A stretch of DNA of 64,000 bases, taken from positions 1 through 64,000 of the forward strand of contig JAXHVN010000020.1 in assembly GCA_034189165.1 (NCBI GenBank). The letters are read 5' to 3'. The stretch comes from JAASSS01 sp021767745. Lineage in GTDB: Bacteria; Pseudomonadota; Gammaproteobacteria; UBA5335. Below the pieces are notes generated by a model. The model did not search any database. It saw only the letters and a program-made list of their open reading frames with translations, and was not told the origin of the DNA. Within the stretch, counting starts at the first letter, position 1, and every line of letters starts with the position of its first letter. A program made the translations under genes and the position numbers. Shown piece by piece: positions 8,429-17,505 of this stretch.

Positions 8429-8985
8429 GCCACCACCCAGACGAGTGCGGTGCCCGCCGCGGCGAGGCCGGCACAGGCGAGGGCCGGCGCGGCGAGCCGC
8501 GCGCTGGTCGCGAACCAGAGGCTCATCAGCGTCCAGCCGACCAGCACCGCGAAGAATCCCAGCACCAGACGGTCGGCCGGCGTGCCGGGCAGCAAGCCGG
8601 TCAGCGCCAGGCCGAGCGGCATCCAGGCCAGGCCGGCGAGCGGCCCCACCAGCAGCACCCGGGCGATTAGCCGGCCGGTGCGCCCCGGCGCCGGTGGCGC
8701 CTCGGCGGTGGCGGGCGCCGTCCGCGTCGGGCGCAGCCGCTGCGGGCGCGGCTCACTGGTCCAGCTCACCAGCCCCCAGGCCAGCAGGGCGGTGGCGATG
8801 GCGAGGTAGACGCCGGCGAACTCCGGGCCGTCCTCAGCCGCGAAGGCGGCGAACGCCAGCGCGAGCAGCGCCCAGCCACCGGCGGCGAGGGCACGCCGCG
8901 CCGGCCTGCCTGCCCGCCAGGCGCGGTAGAGCACCAGCACTGCGGCCACGTTCAGGCCGAGCGCCACCAGCAGGAGAGCGTTCAT
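8425..8985 (-). CDS. Small hydrophobic membrane protein of the iron-uptake locus, function unknown
   Basis: A 186-residue protein with about five hydrophobic segments and a proline/arginine-rich linker near residues 70-95. I do not recognise a defined family, though small multi-span proteins of this kind often sit beside PepSY proteins. The ATG at 8985 is preferred over a longer frame from 9084, which would run into the end of the receptor gene and lacks membrane character. Its stop overlaps the start of the PepSY gene (ATGA), so the two are translationally coupled. It begins 52 bases after the receptor stop. Confidence 0.65.
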   Translation of the reverse strand: MNALLLVALGLNVAAVLVLYRAWRAGRPARRALAAGGWALLALAFAAFAAEDGPEFAGVYLAIATALLAWGLVSWTSEPRPQRLRPTRTAPATAEAPPAPGRTGRLIARVLLVGPLAGLAWMPLGLALTGLLPGTPADRLVLGFFAVLVGWTLMSLWFATSARLAAPALACAGLAAAGTALVWVVA

Positions 8986-9037
8986 GCGGTGGTACCCATG
9001 GAAACGGCAGCTTGAGGGAGGGTCGAACGCATGGCAG

Positions 9038-11278
9038 CTAGAAAAGGTAGCGCAGCCCGACCTTGACCAACCGCTCCTCGCCAAACCAGCAGTTGTTGGC
9101 GTCGAAGCAGGTGTAGTAGCGCCGGTCGAAGACGTTGTAGCCGGTGAGGCTCGCGCTCATGCCGGTCAGGCGCGAGTCCAGCCGCGACAGGTCGTAGACC
9201 AGGCTGGTATCGACCAGCGTGCGCGAGGGCACGGTGTCGGTATTGAGCGCATCGAGCTCGGTCTCGCCGGTGTAGCGCACGCCAAGGCCCACATCCGTGC
9301 CGCCGAGCACGCCGTCGTTGAACAGGTAGCTGGCCCACAGCGAGGCCGCCTCTTCGGCCACCCAGACCGGCGTCTTGCCCTCCAGGCCGCTGTTGTCCTT
9401 GGTCACCTCCACGTCCAGCAGCGTGGCGCTGAAGGCCAGGCGCAGATCGTAGATCGGGTTGCTGACCGCTTCGAGCTCGAGGCCGCGCGAGCGGATCTCG
9501 CCCGCCTGGATCAGGTCGTTCGGCCCGCCGTTCGGATCGCGGGTGATGTCGTTCTCCTTGGTGATGGTGAACGCCGCCAGCGTCACCCCATGGCGGAAGT
9601 CCGGCGAGGTGTACTTGACCCCCGTCTCCCACTGGCTCGCCTCGGCCGGCTCGAAGCTGTTGCCGTTGCGATCGCTGCCCGCCAGCGGCTCGAAGCTCTC
9701 CGAATAGCTGACGTAGGGCGAGAAGCCGTTGTCGAACTCGTAGAGCAGCCCCACGCGGCCGGTGAAGTCCTCCTGCTCGAACTCGTCATCGACCTCGAAG
9801 CCGTACTTGCGCCCTTCCTCGCGCTGCTCATACCAGTCGTAGCGGCCGCCGGCGATCGCCACCAGCGAGCCGGCCCGCATCTGGTTCTGCAGATACACGC
9901 CGGTCTGCTGGTACTCCAGGTTGAAGTCGCTGCTGAGCCGGCGGCCCCGGAAGTCCAGGAACGAGCGCAGCTCGTCGAGCGAGCGCACCTCGCCGAGCGT
10001 GATGTCGTAGTTCAGCCGGTCGCGGTCGATCGCCGTCAGATCCGGGGCGAAGATGTCGATCGGCGGGGCGATGGTGTCCTGGTAAATGATGTCGGAATCG
10101 AGCTCGAGGTAGTCCACGCCGAGCAGCAGATTGTGTTCGGTGGCGCCCAGCTCCAGGAAGCCGGCGAGCTGGTTGTCGATGGTGATGCCGTCGCTCTGCT
10201 CGTCGGTGCGGTAGGCCCGCCTGCCGAGCGTGCGGTCGTCATCGGCCAGCCCGGTGTTGTAGGTGTTCTCCTGGTACACCTCCGCGTCCAGGAAGCGGGC
10301 GTTCTGCAGGAAGTTCCAGCGATCGTTGAAGCGATGGGCGATCTTGTAGCCCGGCATGATCACTTCACGATCGAAGGTGTTGTAGTCCTCGTCGCCGAGG
10401 TAGGCATCCACATCCAGCCGGCCCTGAGGGTTGTCATAGACCGAGCCGCGGGCCGGCACCGTGTTATAGACGCCGGCAGCCGGATCGTTCTGCAGATAGA
10501 GGTTCAGGTTCAGCAGCGTGTCCGCCGTCACCTGCCAGTCCAGCGAGGGCGCGAACAGGTAGCGCTCCTCCTCGGAGGTCACCGCCTGCCCGTCGCGCTG
10601 GCGGCCGAGCGCCACCACGCTGTACGCCAGCGGCAGCTCGCCGATGGCGCCGGTGAACTCCGCCCGCGCCTCGACCAGATCACGCGTGCCGAGCTCCAGG
10701 CGCAGGTCGTTGGCGCGTACCGTGCTCGGCTTCTTGGCGATCAGGTTCACCAGGCCGCCCGGCGGCTGATTGCCGTAGAGCACCGAGGCCGGCCCCTTGA
10801 AGACCTCGATAGCTTCCACGGCGGCCAGATCGATCTGCGGCTGCAGGTTCCAGCCGTTGTAGAGCAGCAACAGACCATCGTAGGCGGTCTGGAAGTTCTG
10901 GAAGCCGCGAATGGTGTACTGATCCAGCCGGGTCACGCCGCCGCCGCGCAGCTCGGGGGTGATGCCCGGGGTGTAGCGCAGCGCCTGGCTGACCGATTCC
11001 CCGCCGCGCCGCTCGATGGCCTCGTTATCGATCACCGAGACGCTGCCCGGCGTTTCCTCCGGCTCCAGCGCCGACTTGGTGGCCGTGCTGCGGTAGGCCC
11101 CGGCCTCCACCATCACCGGCGCGACCTCACCCGGCTCGCCCGACTCGCCGGCTTCGCCCACGGACGTGATGGGCGCTGCCTGCGCCTCGGCCAGCGCAGG
11201 CAGCCCGAGCGGCAGCAGCGCGAGGACGAACCACGGCGTGCGCCGGGACAAGAAGGCGGGCAAGGACATACCGATCAT
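9038..11278 (-). CDS. TonB-dependent siderophore receptor
   Basis: Outer-membrane beta-barrel importing a ferric siderophore with energy from TonB. The 746-residue product has a signal peptide (about 1-33), a plug domain with the typical VEVFKGP-type segment (here AIEVFKGPASVLYGNQPPGG near residue 165), a long barrel, and the terminal phenylalanine required for outer-membrane assembly (VGLRYLF). By overall layout it belongs with the FhuA/FoxA-like receptors for hydroxamate siderophores. A Fur box sits just upstream. It is set apart by 83 bases from the biosynthesis operon and leads the uptake genes. Confidence 0.93.
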   Translation of the reverse strand: MIGMSLPAFLSRRTPWFVLALLPLGLPALAEAQAAPITSVGEAGESGEPGEVAPVMVEAGAYRSTATKSALEPEETPGSVSVIDNEAIERRGGESVSQALRYTPGITPELRGGGVTRLDQYTIRGFQNFQTAYDGLLLLYNGWNLQPQIDLAAVEAIEVFKGPASVLYGNQPPGGLVNLIAKKPSTVRANDLRLELGTRDLVEARAEFTGAIGELPLAYSVVALGRQRDGQAVTSEEERYLFAPSLDWQVTADTLLNLNLYLQNDPAAGVYNTVPARGSVYDNPQGRLDVDAYLGDEDYNTFDREVIMPGYKIAHRFNDRWNFLQNARFLDAEVYQENTYNTGLADDDRTLGRRAYRTDEQSDGITIDNQLAGFLELGATEHNLLLGVDYLELDSDIIYQDTIAPPIDIFAPDLTAIDRDRLNYDITLGEVRSLDELRSFLDFRGRRLSSDFNLEYQQTGVYLQNQMRAGSLVAIAGGRYDWYEQREEGRKYGFEVDDEFEQEDFTGRVGLLYEFDNGFSPYVSYSESFEPLAGSDRNGNSFEPAEASQWETGVKYTSPDFRHGVTLAAFTITKENDITRDPNGGPNDLIQAGEIRSRGLELEAVSNPIYDLRLAFSATLLDVEVTKDNSGLEGKTPVWVAEEAASLWASYLFNDGVLGGTDVGLGVRYTGETELDALNTDTVPSRTLVDTSLVYDLSRLDSRLTGMSASLTGYNVFDRRYYTCFDANNCWFGEERLVKVGLRYLF

Positions 11279-11295
11279 CCAGCTGAACTCTTAAT

Positions 11296-11314
11296 GAAAA
11301 TGATAACGCATCGC
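11296..11314 (-). promoter_or_regulatory. Fur box upstream of the siderophore receptor gene
   Basis: GAAAATGATAACGCATCGC matches the Fur consensus (GATAATGATAATCATTATC) well in its left half and fairly in the right. It lies 18 bases before the receptor start, where it would block transcription in iron-replete cells. Confidence 0.7.
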
Positions 11315-11361
11315 ATTCACCAGCCCGGGCAAGGACGGCCCCGCAGCCGCACGGCGGGCGC

Positions 11362-12540
11362 CTATCGGACCGGTGCCTCCACGGCGGGCACCCGGCCGGC
11401 GCGCAGGCGGGCAAGGCCCCGGCGCAGCAGCCACTCCACGATCAGCGTCGCCGCGATCATCACCGGCATCATCGCCAACACCTGCGCGGTGCCGAGCGTC
11501 TGGTAGCCGACCAGGCCCATCGTCCAGCAGATCAGCGTCCACTGCACCACGTACAGCGTGGTCACGTGGGCGCTGAAATAGGCCAGCGGCACACGGAACC
11601 AGCGCTGGTTGCGCAGCGGCAGCGCGATCAGGTGTCCGCCGACATGGAACACGAACAGGCCCGCGCCGATCAGGTAGATGGCCCCGCCCGGACCGGTGTG
11701 GAAAAAGTCGTTGAAGTGGTAATCCCAGTCGGTGAGCGTGAGCGCCAGGCCGCCGAGCAGCAGCGGCGGCCAGAGCAGGCCCGCGGCGCGGAACAGCGCC
11801 CGTTCCTGCCGGCCGTGCTCCACGTAGACCATGCCGAGGAACATGCCGACCAGGATGTTGGCGATCCAGGGAAACACCGGGAAGTACACGTTCCATTCGG
11901 TGCCCCAGAGCAGATCGAGGACGTAGTCCACCACCGGCAGGCTGACGCGCGTGCCGCGCATCAGCGCGCCGATGCCCACCGCGGCGAAGGCCAGTGCCAG
12001 CACGCCGTACTTGTTCGGCACGAACCGGCGCACCAGCCCGATCAGGATGAACGAGAGGCCGGCCATGGGCAGGATGTCGCCGGTGCCCACCAGATACAGC
12101 ACCTGCCGAAGATCGAGCGGCAGCTCCCAGCCGTAGGCGGCGAGGAAGGCCGCCGGCATGGTGCCGAACACGTAGATCGGCACGAGGAACTTGAGCACGT
12201 TCAGCAGGTAGGCCACGCCGAGGATGATCAGGCCGCGCTGCAACGCCCGCCCGAGACTCTGGCTACGCGTGACCATGAACGAGAAGCCCATGGTGATCAG
12301 GAAGGCGCAGGCACCCTGCCCGGCGATGTGCACCCAGTGGCCGACGCCGGATTCGAACTGCACCTCCCGCGTGCCGAACATCCACAGCGTGTGCACCGCG
12401 ATCATGAACGGCACGGCCACGCCGCGCGCCATGTCGATGGCGAACACGCGCTCTGCCGGGGCCGGCGCGGCGCCGGGCAGGGTCGCGGCGGTGAGCGGAT
12501 CGGGCCGGGGGATGCCGGCGTGCCCGGGCGTGCTGCTCAT
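11362..12540 (-). CDS. Multi-span membrane acyltransferase-like protein (DUF1624/acyltransferase-3 type) in the siderophore operon
   Basis: The 392-residue product has about ten membrane spans. Near the N-terminus it has ERVFAIDMARGVAVPFMIAVH, resembling the R-x3-D-x2-RG-x-AV-x3-H pattern of DUF1624/acyltransferase-3 proteins, which transfer acyl groups across the membrane to sugars or other acceptors. It starts inside the end of the acyltransferase-synthetase gene (ATGA at 12537-12540), so it is co-translated with siderophore biosynthesis. A reasonable inference is that it acylates or otherwise modifies the siderophore, but the sequence does not prove it. The ATG at 12540 is chosen because upstream in-frame residues are shadow sequence of the previous gene. 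Confidence 0.72.
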   Translation of the reverse strand: MSSTPGHAGIPRPDPLTAATLPGAAPAPAERVFAIDMARGVAVPFMIAVHTLWMFGTREVQFESGVGHWVHIAGQGACAFLITMGFSFMVTRSQSLGRALQRGLIILGVAYLLNVLKFLVPIYVFGTMPAAFLAAYGWELPLDLRQVLYLVGTGDILPMAGLSFILIGLVRRFVPNKYGVLALAFAAVGIGALMRGTRVSLPVVDYVLDLLWGTEWNVYFPVFPWIANILVGMFLGMVYVEHGRQERALFRAAGLLWPPLLLGGLALTLTDWDYHFNDFFHTGPGGAIYLIGAGLFVFHVGGHLIALPLRNQRWFRVPLAYFSAHVTTLYVVQWTLICWTMGLVGYQTLGTAQVLAMMPVMIAATLIVEWLLRRGLARLRAGRVPAVEAPVR

Positions 12541-14957
12541 GTGCGGCTCCGGCGCGGCGAGTGGCGCGCGATGGGGTTGTCCAGCTCGCCGGCGAAGGCC
12601 AGCGCCTCGAACGGGTCGGCGAGGTTGATCAGCTGCTGGTTGTTCTTCAGCTGCAGCCGGTTCAGGCACGACAGCGCGAAGCGCTCGGCGAACAGGTCAT
12701 GGCTCGCGAAGCGCTCGGCCAGCGCCGGATGGGCAGCCTCGTAATCGGCCGCGCAGGCCGCCACCACCGCCCAGAAACGGGTGGGCGCATAACCCATGTG
12801 CCGCAGCAGGATGGCGCTGAGATAGCGCAGGAAGCAGTCGAACACGTCGGTCAGGATCGACAGCGTCTCCTTGTCGGCCGGCATCGTCACGTTGATGCGG
12901 GCGATGGCCTCGGGCACCGGCGTGCGGCCATTGAGCACGCCGACCTCCTCGCCGATGTCCTTCATGATCGCCCGCACCGGCACGTCGTCCTCCAGCACCA
13001 GGATCAGGTTCTCCCCGTGCGGCATGAACACCAGTCCGTAGCGGTAGTAGCAGTGCAGCAGCGGCACGAGGTAGGCATCGAGATAGCGGCGCAGCCACGC
13101 CTCCACCTCCAGGCCGGAACGGCGGATCAGCGCCGCCACCAGCGCATCGCCCTCGGCATCCACGTGCAGCAGCGCCGCCATGGTCATCAGCCGCTGGCCC
13201 TCGGTCAGCAGCGGCAGCGGACTCTCCCGCCACAGCGCCGCCAGCATCTTGTTCAGGTGGTTGCCCGCCAGCGGCCCGGCGCCGTAGAGCGGATGCACGT
13301 AGCCGACGCCGGCCACCTCGCGCAGCACGGTGAAGCCGTGGCGCTGCAGCGTCGCATCGCCCTGCACCAGCCCGGCCACCCAGTCGTTGATGGCCGGGTT
13401 GGTGCGCATGTAGTAGGCCGACAGTCCGCGCGTGAAGCCCATGTTCAGCACCGATAATGCGGTCTTCACGTAGCGCCGCCCGGGGTTGCTGGCGTTGAAG
13501 AAGGTGCGGATCGACTGCTGTGCGAGGTAGGCATCGTCGCCCTCGCCCAGATACACCAGCTCGCGGCTGGCGAGCTCGCCGGCGTAGGTGTGGGCGAGCT
13601 TGTGCGTCCACTGCCAGGGATGCACCGGCAGCCAGAGGTAGTCCGCCGGCGCCAGCCCCTGCTCGGCCAGCGCCTGGGTGAAGCGCGCCCGCGTGGTGAC
13701 ATCGAGCTCCTCGGCCAGCAGCTGCTCGTAGGCGAGGTCGGCCGCGCAGGTGAAGTGCGCCCGGCTGCGGTGCGCGGCGAGCCACACCAGGCGCACCGGG
13801 GCGCCGGATTCGGGGGCGTAGCGCTGCAAGTCGTGCGCATCGAAGCCGATCCGGCCGCTGTTGGCGATGAAGGCGGGGTGGCCCTCGGTCATCGACGACT
13901 CGACGGTCTGGAAATCCGCGCCGGCCAGCGCCGCGGCATCGTGTTCGCCGCTGGCGTACTTGCGGGCCCGGGTGGCCAGCGTGGCGGCGATCTCCTCGAC
14001 GTAGACCGGCAGATTCGCCGGCGCCAGGCCCAGCACCTCGGCGAACTCGACGATGAAGCCCGCCGCGTCCAGCGGCTGGGGCACCCCGTCGACCCGCTTC
14101 TCGATCGAGGCCGGCTCGATGTCCCAGTGCGCCAGCGGCAACAACCGGGCACGGAAGCGATAGCTCGCGCCGCCATCGGGTGTGGCGAGCGTGTAATCCG
14201 TCCATTCGCCGGCCTGCGGCCGGTCGGGTCCGGCCGCCACCGGCACGGGCCGCAGGATGCGCTCGTGCGCGAACTCGGCCAGCGCCTTCTGCAGCAGCTG
14301 ACGGTTCACCTGCGCCCAGCGGGCCGCCTGCACCGGCTGCACGCCCGTCACGGGCGGTCGCGGCGCATGGCGCTGCGCCGCCTCGTACTGGCTGCGGGTG
14401 CAGAACGCGAGGTAGGCCTGCTTGGAGCCGATCCGGATCTGCCGCTGATGCACGAAGCCGACCCGCCGGTTCAGGGCGTGGATCTTGTGGTTGCGCACAT
14501 CCGGCTCGACCACCACCCGCCGCACCCCCGGCAGGCTGAACAGATAGGCCATCACCGTGCGCATCACGGCGAGGCTGAAGCCGGTGATGGGGCGCTCGGC
14601 CGGCGCAATCAGCAGATGCATGCCGACATCCCCCGGCCGCACGGCGTAGCAGTCGCCGACGGGATCCGCCGCCGGGTTGTAGCGCTCGAGCAGAAAGCAG
14701 GGCGTGCCGCCGTAGGTGCCGAGGTAGCCGGCGGCGCCGGGCGTGCGGTTCAGCTCCTCGTAGAACTCGCGCACCTGCTCCACCGAGAGGGCATTCATCC
14801 CCCAGAAGCGGGCATGGGGCTGGCTGGTCCAGCCATGCAGCAGCGGCGCGTCCGCCGCTGGCGAGAGCGGGCGCAGGGCGAACTCGCCGAGGGCATCGGC
14901 ACGGACGAACACGGCGCCCCCGCTCACGCCGAGGCGGCGCGGCTGGATGCTGGCCAT
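12537..14957 (-). CDS. Fused N-acyltransferase (IucB/RhbD-like) and NIS siderophore synthetase (IucA/IucC family)
   Basis: Residues 1-200 form a GNAT-type acyltransferase of the IucB/RhbD group (VVVEPDVRNHKIHALNRRVGF-like block near 150-170). Residues 210-806 form an IucA/IucC synthetase with its hallmarks EGHPAF, VHPWQW and MPHGENL. The first half would acylate a hydroxylamine; the second would join acyl-hydroxamate units with ATP. In known siderophore systems one such fused protein serves macrocyclic dihydroxamates such as bisucaberin; which product is made here is inference. The start overlaps the end of the MFS gene by 34 bases, with a GGGAG upstream. The same frame is open farther upstream, but that part is the complement of coding in the MFS gene and is rejected. 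Confidence 0.88.
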   Translation of the reverse strand: MASIQPRRLGVSGGAVFVRADALGEFALRPLSPAADAPLLHGWTSQPHARFWGMNALSVEQVREFYEELNRTPGAAGYLGTYGGTPCFLLERYNPAADPVGDCYAVRPGDVGMHLLIAPAERPITGFSLAVMRTVMAYLFSLPGVRRVVVEPDVRNHKIHALNRRVGFVHQRQIRIGSKQAYLAFCTRSQYEAAQRHAPRPPVTGVQPVQAARWAQVNRQLLQKALAEFAHERILRPVPVAAGPDRPQAGEWTDYTLATPDGGASYRFRARLLPLAHWDIEPASIEKRVDGVPQPLDAAGFIVEFAEVLGLAPANLPVYVEEIAATLATRARKYASGEHDAAALAGADFQTVESSMTEGHPAFIANSGRIGFDAHDLQRYAPESGAPVRLVWLAAHRSRAHFTCAADLAYEQLLAEELDVTTRARFTQALAEQGLAPADYLWLPVHPWQWTHKLAHTYAGELASRELVYLGEGDDAYLAQQSIRTFFNASNPGRRYVKTALSVLNMGFTRGLSAYYMRTNPAINDWVAGLVQGDATLQRHGFTVLREVAGVGYVHPLYGAGPLAGNHLNKMLAALWRESPLPLLTEGQRLMTMAALLHVDAEGDALVAALIRRSGLEVEAWLRRYLDAYLVPLLHCYYRYGLVFMPHGENLILVLEDDVPVRAIMKDIGEEVGVLNGRTPVPEAIARINVTMPADKETLSILTDVFDCFLRYLSAILLRHMGYAPTRFWAVVAACAADYEAAHPALAERFASHDLFAERFALSCLNRLQLKNNQQLINLADPFEALAFAGELDNPIARHSPRRSRT

Positions 14958-16114
14958 AGGCGGCTCCCGAACAGGGCGATGAAGACCACGGTGGTCAGGG
15001 CGAAGCCTGCCAGCGCGACGAGGAAAGGCATCTGCAGACCGAAGGCGGCGACGATCGAGCCCACCGCGAAGGAGGCCAGCAGCACGCCGACGTTCTGAAA
15101 GATGTGGATCTTGCTGAAGTCCATGGCGTAGTGCTCGCGCTCGCTGAGCTCGAACACCAGCACCTCCAGGCGCACCGTGCCCTGAAACAGAGCCCAGCCG
15201 AACACGATGCGGCCGAGCACGACGGTGAGCGGATGGGCCACGCCCTGCACGGCGGCGCCGACCATCGCAAACACCAGCGCCCAGAGCACCACCGTGTAGC
15301 TGCTGGCCGGCCCGCTGCGCCGCCCGTTCAGCCACAGCCCGGCGAGCGCCACCCAGGCGGGGATGGAGTAGACCAGGCCGGCGAACAGCTCGCTGTCGGT
15401 GGCGGCCACGCCCTCCCAGTAGCGGGCGAAGAACGGCCGCATCAGGAACGAGCTGAGGTAGAACAGCAGGCTGACCACGCCCAGGTGCAGGATCAGCGGA
15501 TTGCCCCGGCTCGGCACCGGCGGCGCCTCGGCGACGGACGCCGGCGGCGCCGGCTGCCACAACGGCAGGCGGCGGGCGCGGATGATGGCGGCGCAGACGA
15601 TCACCTGCAGGGCGTCGGTGCCGGCCATGATCAGGTAAATGCTGCGCGGCTCGGCGAATTCGATGATCGAACCGCCCAGCAGGGCCCCGCCGATGGCGCC
15701 GAAGTGCATCAGCACGGAGAACAGCCCGACCACGCCCAGGTGCTGGTCCTTCTCCTCCAGGCGCATCACCAGCGGATAGATCAGCAGATAGCTGGCCTTG
15801 AACACCAGCATGGTCTGGGTGATCACCCAGAAGCCGACCAGCGATTCGGTGAAGAAGGCCATCACGCCGAGCAGACCCGCCGCGATCTGCGTGATGACCC
15901 ACAGGTGGAATTCGTCCACCACGCGGGCCACGCGGGCCCACAGCGGCAGCGTGAGCATCACCGTGAAGCAGCAGGCGGCGATGTAGAAGCCGACATGTTC
16001 CGGGCTGGTGTTGCCGAATTCCTGCGCGAAGAACTGCGGGTAGAACGGCAGCAGCATGGTATCGGCCACCACCGAGACCAGCGTCAGCAGGATCAGCGCA
16101 TGCTTGAGCCTCAC
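14924..16114 (-). CDS. MFS transporter, probable siderophore exporter
   Basis: The 396-residue product has about twelve hydrophobic spans and the size of a major facilitator. It lies inside the biosynthesis operon: its ATG overlaps the hydroxylase stop (ATGA at 16111-16114) and its end overlaps the acyltransferase-synthetase start. Placement between biosynthetic genes makes export of the finished siderophore the most likely job. The sequence does not tell substrate. Confidence 0.85.
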   Translation of the reverse strand: MRLKHALILLTLVSVVADTMLLPFYPQFFAQEFGNTSPEHVGFYIAACCFTVMLTLPLWARVARVVDEFHLWVITQIAAGLLGVMAFFTESLVGFWVITQTMLVFKASYLLIYPLVMRLEEKDQHLGVVGLFSVLMHFGAIGGALLGGSIIEFAEPRSIYLIMAGTDALQVIVCAAIIRARRLPLWQPAPPASVAEAPPVPSRGNPLILHLGVVSLLFYLSSFLMRPFFARYWEGVAATDSELFAGLVYSIPAWVALAGLWLNGRRSGPASSYTVVLWALVFAMVGAAVQGVAHPLTVVLGRIVFGWALFQGTVRLEVLVFELSEREHYAMDFSKIHIFQNVGVLLASFAVGSIVAAFGLQMPFLVALAGFALTTVVFIALFGSRLWPASSRAASA

Positions 16115-17505
16115 GGCGCCACCTGCCGCAGGGCCGGCCGCCCGGCATCGGCCAGTGCCGCGGGCACGCCGAATTCCTGGAAGGCGATGCGCTCCTCGAT
16201 CGGGTAGTGCGCCACGCCGCTCAGCGAGCGGATCAGCTGCGAATTGCGATAGCAGGCCATGCCCAGATCCGGCGTGACGAAGCCGTGCGTGTGCAGCTCG
16301 GCGTTCTGCACGAACACCTCGCTGCCGGTGGCGTCGATGCTGTAGTTCGCCGCCACCTCGAAGCGGCCGGCGGCATCGAAGCGCAGCCGGTCGCGAATGC
16401 CGTCGAGGAAGGCCGGCGGCCGGTAGCGATAGCCGGTGGCGAGGATCAGCCCGTCGGTGGCAAGGGCGAAGTCCTGGCCCTGCTCGGCGTGGTGCAGGCC
16501 GAGACGAATGCCATCCGCCGCCTGGGCCGCGGCCCGCAGCTCGCTGTTGCTCAGCACCCGCACCCGCGCGGCGAGGTCCTCGCCGCGCGCGTCGAACACC
16601 AGCCGCTTCTGGTAGAGCAGGTCGAAGATCGCGTCGATCAGCGAGCCGTTGATGCCCTTGTAGAGGTTGGTCTGGCTGGCGATCAGCGCATCGCGCGTCG
16701 GCGGCGGCAGCGCGTGGAAGTAGCGCACGTACTCGGGCGAGGTCATCTCCAGCGTCAGCTTGGTGTATTCCAGCGGCACGAAGCGGGGCGAGCGCGTCAC
16801 CCAGTTGAGCGTGTAATCGTGGCGGTCGATCTCCTGCAGCAGGTCGATGAACACCTCCGCCGCGCTTTGCCCGCTGCCGATCACGGTCAGCCGCCGCAGC
16901 CCCTGCAGGCGCGCGCGCCGGTTGAGATAGTCACCCGCGTGGTGCACGTGCGAGGCCTCCCCCACCAGCCCGTCGCAGCAGGCCGGCCACCAGGGCGCGG
17001 GCCCGGTCCCCAGCACCAGCCGCCGGGCCCTGAAGCGACGCGACGCGCCGCTCAGGCTGTCCCGCGCCTCCAGCACGTACGCGCCCTGCTCATGGCGCAC
17101 GGCCTCCACGCAGGTGTTCCAGCGGATCGCCGGCAGCTGCCGCGCCGCCCACTGGCAGTAGTGGTTGTACTCGCGCCGCAGCAGGAAGAAGTTCTCGCGG
17201 ATGTAGAACGAGTAGATCCGCCCCTGCTGCTTGATGTAGTTCAGGAAGCTGAGCGGATGGGTGGGATCGGCCAGCGTCACCAGATCCGAGAGGAACGGCG
17301 TCTGCAGCGTCGCGTCCTCGAACATCAGCCCCGGGTGCCAGTCGAAACCGGCCCTGGCGTCGAGGAACAGCCCGTCGAGCCCTTCGACCGTGGCCGTCAG
17401 GCAGGCCAGACCGAGGTTGAACGGGCCGACGCCGACGGCAATGAAATCATGCACATGGGCCGGGTCGTCCACCGGCACCGCCTGCGGCGGCAGCTGCCGG
17501 TTCAT
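16111..17505 (-). CDS. Flavin-dependent N-hydroxylating monooxygenase (IucD/RhbE/DesB family)
   Basis: Hydroxylates a terminal amine, using FAD, NADPH and O2, as the first committed step of hydroxamate siderophores. The 464-residue product has the FAD motif GVGPFNLGLACL (about 25-36), the NADPH motif VIGSGQSAAE (208-217), and the ATGYR motif (356-360), all in the usual order and spacing. The substrate could be cadaverine, 1,3-diaminopropane, putrescine or lysine; because a PLP decarboxylase gene overlaps its start by 4 bases (17502-17505), a decarboxylated diamine is likely. Confidence 0.9.
   Translation of the reverse strand: MNRQLPPQAVPVDDPAHVHDFIAVGVGPFNLGLACLTATVEGLDGLFLDARAGFDWHPGLMFEDATLQTPFLSDLVTLADPTHPLSFLNYIKQQGRIYSFYIRENFFLLRREYNHYCQWAARQLPAIRWNTCVEAVRHEQGAYVLEARDSLSGASRRFRARRLVLGTGPAPWWPACCDGLVGEASHVHHAGDYLNRRARLQGLRRLTVIGSGQSAAEVFIDLLQEIDRHDYTLNWVTRSPRFVPLEYTKLTLEMTSPEYVRYFHALPPPTRDALIASQTNLYKGINGSLIDAIFDLLYQKRLVFDARGEDLAARVRVLSNSELRAAAQAADGIRLGLHHAEQGQDFALATDGLILATGYRYRPPAFLDGIRDRLRFDAAGRFEVAANYSIDATGSEVFVQNAELHTHGFVTPDLGMACYRNSQLIRSLSGVAHYPIEERIAFQEFGVPAALADAGRPALRQVAP

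Noticed and set aside
8984..11506. Long open frame on the plus strand, opposite to the siderophore receptor gene
   Set aside because: It is a mirror of the receptor's codon pattern in GC-rich DNA, rich in R, A, V and H without any recognisable domain.
14958..16148. N-terminal extension of the acyltransferase-NIS synthetase frame
   Set aside because: The extended part is antisense-like, composed of R, G, A and P, and is overlapped by the MFS gene; the ATG at 14957 has a ribosome-binding site.
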